Below are positions 57,391 through 64,000 of a DNA stretch of 64,000 nt, piece by piece. The position numbers and the translations under genes were made by a program. The DNA comes from Cryptomeria japonica. Lineage: Eukaryota; Streptophyta; Pinopsida; Cupressales; Cupressaceae. The DNA lies in contig NC_081414.1 of assembly GCF_030272615.1 (NCBI RefSeq), positions 817,294,396-817,358,395 of the forward strand, read 5' to 3'. How positions within the stretch are numbered: position 1 is the first letter of the stretch; each line of letters begins with the position of its first letter. Under the pieces are notes generated by a model, which searched no databases, had not been told where the DNA came from, and saw nothing but the letters and a program-made list of their open reading frames with translations.

Positions 57391-58548
57391 ATCCTTTCTG
57401 ATTATTCATGATTAGATCTGAAAATTGACTCCTTGATTACATTTCCATGTTTGATCTTTTGCAAAATTTTAGAGGTGATTGCATAAAAACCCTAAAATTT
57501 TCTTTTTAGTAATTAAACTTGTGAAATATTTAATTGTTAATGCTTGTTTCAGATCTTCCCTGCTATTACAGATTATCAATTCATATTTGTGCTTTAATTT
57601 TGAAAATTAAGTGGTTAAGTGTCAAAACCCTAATTTTTGAAACCCTCTTGATTCAACCTTTGTCCGACAATTTGACCGATCAAAACATCTCCAAATCAGC
57701 TGTAACTTTGGATTCCACAATAAAATCACAATATCTTTCATCCCTAAAAATTTGGAAAAAAGTTGCGAGGACCGTGTGCACTCCGAGCGCTATCGTCCCC
57801 GACATTTTTTTCGAAATTTCGGGAGCAAGATCTTACTGTATTTTCCTGCTAAAATCTAGAATTTTGGCTGATTTTATCAATTATAACACTTTCAAAATTA
57901 CAGTCAAAGTTGGTCTTGTGATTGCTTGGTTTAGGGCTTCTAATCATTCAAAAATCATCGAAATTGAAATTTTGTGTCACAATTATGTTCTTATTGTCCT
58001 AAATCTAAAAAGTGTGTTTGCATTCATTCGAAATTTCAGTGCTTTATTCAAATTCTTGCAATTTGTGACGTTTGAAATTAAGTGCTTAATTACAACAACT
58101 TTGATTTCCGCTTTCAAAATTGAATTTTGCGTGAAATTGAGTCAATTTTTAAATTTCAAAACTTGCATTGCTTTTGGCATTCCCTCTAAAATCATAGAAT
58201 TCAAAATTTCAGTTTCCCTCTCTTTTTCAAAATTCAAATTTTGCATTTTTCGACAATCTTGGTAGGGTTCAATTTTGAGATTGCGACTTTAATTTGGCCT
58301 ATCTACAGATCGTAAAATCACTCAATTTTTTCAGATTAGCTCTAAAATCATCATACCTTTCATCCCTGCAAATTTCAAAAAAAGTTGCAAGGACCGTGTT
58401 GCACTCCGAGCGCCATGGTCCCAGACATTTTTTCTGAAATTTCGGGACACTGTCGTGATTGCATTTAACAGCTTAAATCCAGAAGATTGGCTGATTTTAC
58501 TGAAAATTGCTACCTCTAAATTCAAAATCTTCTCTCTCTTTCTAGTGC
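57391..58548 (+). other. Leader of the Ty3/gypsy element
   Basis: AT-rich untranslated region. A ~110-bp block containing CTTTCATCCCT, GGACCGTGT, GCACTCCGAGCG and AAATTTCGGGA occurs at about 57735-57830 and 58350-58450, with a diverged relative inside the LTR. The 243-codon frame at 57534-58265 has no recognisable motif and follows base composition. Confidence 0.6.
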
Positions 58549-60501
58549 ATGAGTTTTACAACAATAAGCCCTACTTACACTATTCCCGTTAGACGAAGCC
58601 GTAGAATTAAGTCTTTTCGAGGTTTAATTACCGAGGAGATGGAACCTAATTTGAGTAGTCTTTTTAATGAGGGCATGGGTAATTCCTCTAATCCTCCTAA
58701 TGATGAAGAAGCTCTCCATGAGGTTTCTGTAGAACAACTTTCGAAATTGGATAACCAATTTGATGATTTTCACCAATGGATGTCTCATGAGTATCCCGAT
58801 AGTCAAGCTCTTCCTTTAATTAAGGGTTTAAAATGCATGCTTCAAAGTGATAAGAATGGAATTGATATCTTGCGTGGTATTGCACACATTGTGGATTCGA
58901 ATGTGATGCCTATGAAAAGTTGTGCTGAAACTTTAGGTTATACACAACCTCCCACTCAAGTTAATCATTCTATTCCTTTGACAACTTCTATTGCTAGCAT
59001 ACCTACCTTTACATCAAACATAATGGCTACTTCTATACAAGATATTCCTCCTGTGATCACTAGTCATGGGGGCAATCCTCCTTCTTTGATTAATCCTCTT
59101 CCTTCATTTAATCCGACTTCTTCATTCATTCCTTCAATGAGTGTTCCTATTACATCTTCACAAATGAACATGACGCAAGAGGGCAATTCATTTAACCATT
59201 CCATTCCTCCTTGTAGTGTTCCTCCTGTCCAATCATCTCCTATGACTACCTATCATAGAGTCCCACCACCTTACTCTCTACCTTCTTTCAATAACATAAC
59301 ACCTCCATCTCAATCTAACACATCTAATATGAATTCTTTGACTGAAGCGACCATTAACAATCTTGCACAAACTGTCTCTTCTTTACAGCAACAAATTGCC
59401 TCTATGAATCAATCTAAGTTTAGTGTGCCCACATTTGATGTTGCGAGCCCACTTTCTCTTGACATTGTTCGAGCTATCCCTCCTAAACATGTTGAAATCC
59501 CGCATTTGGAGCTTTACAATGGTAAAGGAGATCCTCTAACACATGTTAAGACTTTTCAAACAATATGTACTGAGTTTGCTTATGACCCAAGGTTGCTTGC
59601 AAAACTGTTCACTAGAACATTAAGAGATAAAGCCCTACAATGGTATTGCTCATTGCCTTCTTATTCTATTACTTCTTTTGAACAACTTGCAAATGCTTTC
59701 ATTCAACAATTTCAAAACAATATAAGTCCTAAAGTTACTTTGATTGATTTAATGCATTGTAAACAAGGTGTTAAAGAAAAAGTGACTGATTTCATTGGTA
59801 GATATAAGCATTTGTATGCTCAGATTTCTTTTCCAGTGCCTGATAATGATATTCAAAGAATCTTCATTTCTAATTTGCAAAAAGATATTTGAGACAAACT
59901 TCTGTTTTCTGAGTTTACTTCTTTCCAACAGTTGTGTGCAACTCTTCACAATTATCAACTGACTGTGAGTCAAATGGAACAATCACATCCTATGGCTCTG
60001 AGTGATAAGGGTGATAGCAGTCAACAACCATTTGGGAAGTTTAAACCGAACAGAGATTCCATCAAATTCAATGAAAACATCATCAACAACAATGTGAATG
60101 CAGCATCAGGTGTGCCTCCTATTTCTAAATTTTTCAAGAAAGAAAGAAAGTATACTCCTTTGAATGAATCATTGCATAGTATTATGAATAAGTTATTGGA
60201 ACAAAATGTGCTTACTCTTCCTCCTATAAGGCAAATTGATCCTACAAAGATTACTTCACCTTATTTTGATAGCAAATCTTTTTGTCAATTTCATCGTCAG
60301 CCTGGGCATGATACTGAAAAATGTTTTTCTTTAAAGGGTAAAATTCAAGATTTGATTGATAATAATACTATTTCTGTTTCTGGAGTGAATGATAAAGGCA
60401 ACACATCTGTAGCTCCTCCTAACCAAAATCTTCAGATTTTTACTGATCCATTACCTTCTCATACCTCTAATGCGATTGAGGCTGACTTTGAATGTGATTA
60501 A
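58549..60501 (+). CDS. gag of the Ty3/gypsy element (one in-frame TGA)
   Basis: ATG at 58549 begins MSFTTISPTYTIPVRRSRRI. After a Ser/Pro/Thr-rich stretch comes a Retrotrans_gag-type region: NGKGDPLTHVKTFQ, LRDKALQWYCSLP and FEQLANAFIQQF, then VTDFIGRYKHLYAQ. A TGA at 59890-59892 sits where DIRDK is expected (CGA to TGA). The same frame continues to 60501. Near 60286 CQFHRQPGHDTEKC gives a C-x2-H-x4-H-x4-C knuckle, the form common in Tat/Athila gag. It is nearly intact and thus recently inactivated. It would form virus-like particles with the element's RNA. Confidence 0.85.
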
Positions 60502-61936
60502 CTTTGTAGAGCAGCAAGAAAATCCTAAAGAACCTTCCATCACATTTGATTCTAGTGAAACTATCAGGGCACCTGATGGTCCTTTATACATAGTTGCAAA
60601 AGTCAAGAATACACCTTGCCGTGGAGTGCTTATTGATCCTTCGTGCATGGTTAATGTTATTACTAAAGAATTTCTTTTTACTTTGCAATTAAATCAAGTG
60701 ATCTATGACAAAATAGATGTGATTGTGAAATTATTTGATGCATTTTCTTCTCCTGCAATTGGTTCTATTACATTACCTATTGAGGTCCATAACAAATCCC
60801 TTGATGTGAACTTTGCTATTATTCCTTCATCCGAACAATTTCGTGTGAAGCTTGGCTATCCTTGGCTATTTTCCATGAAGGCTATTGCTTCTCCTATTCA
60901 CAAGTGTTTGAAATTTCCTCATAATGGTGAAATTGTTACTGTTAATCATAGTCTCTTTAAACCAGCTGAAAGAACCTCTAGTGTTCGTATAGATTACTTT
61001 TGGCCTAAACAATTCCAATCTCTTCCTCCGCGAAGTGATCATCTTTTCAAATCTTATCAAAAGTGGAAAAAAGATATGATCCTATCTTTAAGTGAACCTA
61101 GAACACCTAAACTTGATATTCCTATCATTCTTGAGAAGGAAGTTCTTCCTTTGAAAGATAAAACTAATGTCTTTCCTCAAGAAGATTCCCAACCCATCCC
61201 TATGGATGTGACTATGTCTATGCCTAATAAACCTTCTAAAAGTAGACCTATACCTCCTCGTCATGATGGACTTGGTCTTCTTCCTAAACCAAAAATCCCT
61301 CCTTTATATGGAGCAGTTCCTCCTCCTTCCTTTTATAGAGAGAAGAGACCTTCTTCTTCTCCTATTATCCAGCCTAAGAGACCACAACCTAAACACCCAA
61401 GTGATAGGGATGAGAACATTCCTCCCCCTCAATCTTCTCCACTTCCTACTAAGACTAGACGAAATCGTTCTGCACGTGAACGCTGATGAAAGCGTCGTCT
61501 TAGGGCTCAAGCAGCTGCTTCTCAAACTTTGCAATCTCCAAAAACACCTTCAACAAGCATTATTCCATTTTCTCCAAAATGTACTAAACATAAGATGCAT
61601 GATGGTCTTGACCCTGTGCGAGTTAAAGATCCTATTTTTATAAATCTTGATGATGCTATAGATGAAAATGTTATCCATGATGAAAATGCTACTCCTCTTG
61701 CTTCTGATAGTGAATATGAACTTGTTGATGTTGATAACCATTTATCCTACGAATTTTCTAAAGCACTTATCCTAGCTCCTAGACAAGAACAACGTGGCTT
61801 GGAACATGAACATAGCCCTTGTTTGGATCTTGTGATAGCTCCATCTTCTATGTTGGATGTTCCTCCTCTAGCGTGTCCCCTACCTTCCCGAAACATTGAT
61901 CAGCAAGATCGAGGGGTAGATGACGTGCTAGACTAG
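60470..61936 (+). CDS. Protease-like protein of the Ty3/gypsy element (two adjacent TGA)
   Basis: It overlaps gag by 32 bases in the +1 frame. Residues about 40-150 resemble the aspartic-protease-like domain of Tat-group elements: GVLIDPSCMVNVIT occupies the active-site loop, but DTG/DSG is DPS, so catalysis is doubtful. GYPWLFSMKAIASP is the matching C-terminal block. A Pro/Lys/Arg-rich tail follows. Two consecutive TGA codons (61484-61489) probably stem from CGA CGA in an Arg run, since the frame continues to 61936. After 61936 there is no polymerase. Confidence 0.75.
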
Positions 61937-62680
61937 TTACATTAGCATAGCAGATTCTCTCCCCTCTCTTTTGTTACTTCTTCTATATGTTATTCTCATT
62001 CTTCTATTTGTTGTCCTTAGTGTTGTCTACTTGAGGACGATGCAAAGCATTGAGATTTCTTTTGGTCTCTCTCATGTTGACTCAAAAGACACATGTGTTC
62101 CCTTCTTCTAGGTGACTTTCCTTGATTGGGGAATGAAGAACAATTATGCATACATACATATGATATATATACATGAATTATCATACAGCATACTGACCCC
62201 GAGGAAAGCGAAGTCACCTCGTGCTTTGTGTTTTGTGCCTATTATCCTTGGGTTTATCTCGCACTTGGGGGCTAAATCTTTGTGATAATGTGCTCCTTTT
62301 CCTTTCTCATTTCTTATGTGTATCACTACGTTAAAACAATCACCCCCGTTGAGGTGTGTGCGATCGCTTTAACGTAGGGGGGCATACACCCTGTCTATCC
62401 TTTCAAGATACTTGAAAATTTCTTGGCGAACTTAGCTTTGCCTTGAAATTTTTTGGTATTTCTCTTGCATGACTCATAGTGAGGGAACCTTACTACTGAC
62501 AGTCATGGTTCTCCCTCGTGATCTTCCCTTTTACTTTGTCAATTGAAGTCGTAAGATCCTTAGTCCACTGGGGGCTTGGTGTGTCTTGCCTCCTTGACGT
62601 GGTGAAATTCTTTCAATGTTGTTTCCTTGTACTTTACCGGAAGTATGAGCATACATACTCCCGCTAAAGTGGGGGCTAAA
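61937..62680 (+). other. 3' untranslated region of the Ty3/gypsy element
   Basis: It contains an inverted repeat with a perfect 10-bp stem (CTACGTTAAA, 62326-62335; TTTAACGTAG, 62368-62377), extendable past a small internal loop. The short palindrome GTATGAGCATAC lies near 62644. It ends in the purine tract before the LTR. No protein is seen. Confidence 0.75.
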
Positions 62681-63939
62681 TGTAGCATCCTAAAATTGCG
62701 ACACTTGCAATTTCGACTGCATTTCGGTCTTCACGATGGCGACGCAACACGCAACCTGAATGGAGACCCCGAAACCTGATTATGACACTAAAAACTGCAT
62801 TTTTCAAGCACCCTGGCCTGAACCTCCTTTCACCTCGCTGTCCCGGAGGTGGGACCAGAGCGCCCAGCGCCCTGGTCCCTCAGGACCAGGGTGCCCAGTG
62901 CCCTGGTCCCCTAGGACCATGGCACCCAGCGCCCTGGTCCCTGGGTCCTATTTTGGGCCCGGTCTCTTTTGGACTTCGGGTCTTTTTGATTGCAATTTGG
63001 AAATTATTCTTTCCTGGTCGGCCTAAGGTCGGGAAAATCAGTCTATCAGCCCTAATTGGCAAGTATATAAACTACATTTTCCTCTCTCATTTGGACATAA
63101 GATGATATGACGTGGAAACTATACTCAAGCATTCAAGGATTCAAGCATTCAAGCATTCAAGCATTCCTTCTAAGTCTCCATTCAAGGCTAAGTGTTGCAT
63201 TCAAGACAAGGATTCAACCATTGAAGAGGAGATCACATACTACTACAACATACAACAAACAACAACATCTAAACCTTCGCACATAAGGATACAAACATCC
63301 TTAGAACAAGGTATTAGTACTTGTTTTACATTACAGTCATTTACATTTACAGCACTTGCTCATTTCTTGGTTAATTCCAAAACTGGGGTTTGACCTAAAG
63401 GCAAACCCCTAATCCCTAACCCCCCAATCGTCTTCTCTTTTTTGTGTGTAGGTTGCAGGTACGCGGCTGAAATTGAAGATCTGGAATCCTTGTGCAGAGA
63501 CGAACAGATCTCCCTTCGTTTCGCGGATTTTTCAGAGGACAGTGGCGGTCGGGCGCCATCGTCCCGACAACTTTTGCTCAAAATTGTAGGACAACGCCGT
63601 ATTGACATTTTAATACTAATTCCAGGTCCGCAGCTTCATCCTATATCCCTATCTCAGTTTATAAGAGAATCTTTGTCACTTTCTATGCATTCCTAGCTTA
63701 ATTCTTCTATCAACATTCTTTACAAAAGAGGGTAGCCTTGCTGTCTTAACCCTTGAAACTCATTTAGCATCCAATCTTGCATTGTGTGGGATTGGATCTT
63801 GTGAGTTTCAACCCCTCTTTTGAATGTAAAGTCTCTCCCCTAAGTGAAAACCATCAACCCTAGCGAACCTCCCTTCTCTCTCTTCGGAGTTGGAAGAGGG
63901 GAGAGAAACTAGGGTTCGATCGCGATTTTCCGCTTTACA
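62681..63939 (+). repeat. 3' LTR of the Ty3/gypsy element
   Basis: 8 bp longer than the 5' LTR because it has five instead of four CAAGCATT-type units (one unit reads CAAGGATT). Followed by CTTAA, the target duplication. Confidence 0.9.
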
Positions 63940-63944
63940 CTTAA

Positions 63945-64000
63945 ATTGATAGCACCAAAGTGAATTGTTGATAATAAGGATTCTTTAGGTCAACTAGACA
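63945..64000 (+). pseudogene. Continuation of the interrupted second protein
   Basis: With one CTTAA copy and the gypsy element removed, the frame reads on as DIITILKLIAPK, then a TGA, then IVDNKDSLGQLD to the window edge. This supports the host frame being real coding sequence before the insertion. Confidence 0.6.

Larger units (their letters stand above)
56118..63939 (+). mobile_element. Complete non-autonomous Ty3/gypsy element (gag-protease only), nested
   Basis: Two LTRs (56118-57368, 1,251 bp; 62681-63939, 1,259 bp) start TGTAGC and end CTTTACA. CTTAA flanks both sides (56113-56117 and 63940-63944). A purine tract (GTGGGGGCTAAA) precedes the right LTR. Coding content is gag (58549-60501) and protease-like plus tail (60470-61936). 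There is no reverse transcriptase, RNase H or integrase in the 5.3-kb interior. Eye count gives about 34 LTR differences, near 3%, younger than the Tnt1-like element. The gag type (CxxH...HxxxxC knuckle) suits the Tat/Athila branch. Pol must come from a partner. Confidence 0.9.
50633..64000 (+). mobile_element. Plus-strand LTR element with four-knuckle gag and unknown second protein (continues past window)
   Basis: The 5' LTR (50633-51927) starts TGTTGGCAAATA and ends TCCTAACA. It is followed by an initiator-Met primer site, a gag-like region (51981-53111) and a second long frame (53415-56117 and 63945 onward). A Ty3/gypsy element (56118-63939) is inserted in the second frame with a CTTAA duplication. 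No protease, integrase, reverse transcriptase or RNase H is visible in about 5.5 kb of host sequence, so it would be non-autonomous, or pol lies outside. The 3' LTR is beyond the window. Confidence 0.7.

Noticed and set aside
57534-58265. 243-codon frame in the Ty3/gypsy leader
   Set aside because: No recognisable domain, Phe/Ile/Lys-rich composition follows the AT-rich DNA, and it lies before gag in an untranslated leader that contains internal repeats.

Overview
This is nuclear DNA of a seed plant, most likely a gymnosperm (conifer). The only plausible host gene is a nine-exon, minus-strand terpene synthase of the gymnosperm TPS-d type (10760-15116). It sits in AT-rich DNA made of nested, mostly decayed transposable elements. 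There is no bacterial, organellar or viral gene organisation, and nearly all other long reading frames are retroelement or Helitron remnants, microsatellite translations or chance frames.

Layout. (1) 1-10345: a non-coding, minus-strand LTR element (LARD-like) with very long LTRs; one LTR is split by a LINE 3' end (8842-10015). (2) 10346-15240: the terpene synthase gene, with a SINE-like insertion in intron 7. (3) 15171-18960: three tandem ~1.0-1.1 kb copies of the terpene synthase upstream region, the first broken by a second LINE 3' end. (4) 18961-21480: AT-rich DNA with an LTR-like fragment and a degenerate repeat array. (5) 21480-28084: a decayed autonomous-type Helitron carrying RPA-like, DUF6570, Rep and PIF1-helicase regions and a recognisable CTAG 3' end. 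(6) 29895-32919: a terminal-inverted-repeat element filled by a ~1.5 kb CT-rich tract flanked by palindromic hairpins. (7) 33038-41845: a minus-strand Ty1/copia element split by a complete, TSD-flanked, Tnt1-like Ty1/copia element (36440-41164). (8) 41846-50632: non-coding LTR-element debris, including a minus-strand copia LTR (48790-50430). (9) 50633 to the window end: a plus-strand element with an initiator-Met primer site, a gag-like protein with four CCHC knuckles and a long second protein I do not recognise. It is interrupted by a complete, TSD-flanked, gag-protease-only Ty3/gypsy element (56118-63939), after which the host reading frame resumes.

How it works together. The terpene synthase has an open frame with GT-AG junctions at all eight introns. 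It keeps the DDxxD metal-binding motif but has a variant NSE/DTE motif, no plastid transit peptide and no RRx8W motif, which points to a cytosolic, probably sesquiterpene, enzyme. Its promoter lies in the first of the three tandem modules, and the module edge falls at about the expected transcription start. The mobile elements carry stop codons of the kind expected from deamination of methylated cytosine (CAG to TAG, CGA to TGA), so most look long silenced. Of the three elements dated or ordered, the Ty3/gypsy insertion is youngest (about 3% LTR divergence counted by eye) and the Tnt1-like copia is older (about 6%).
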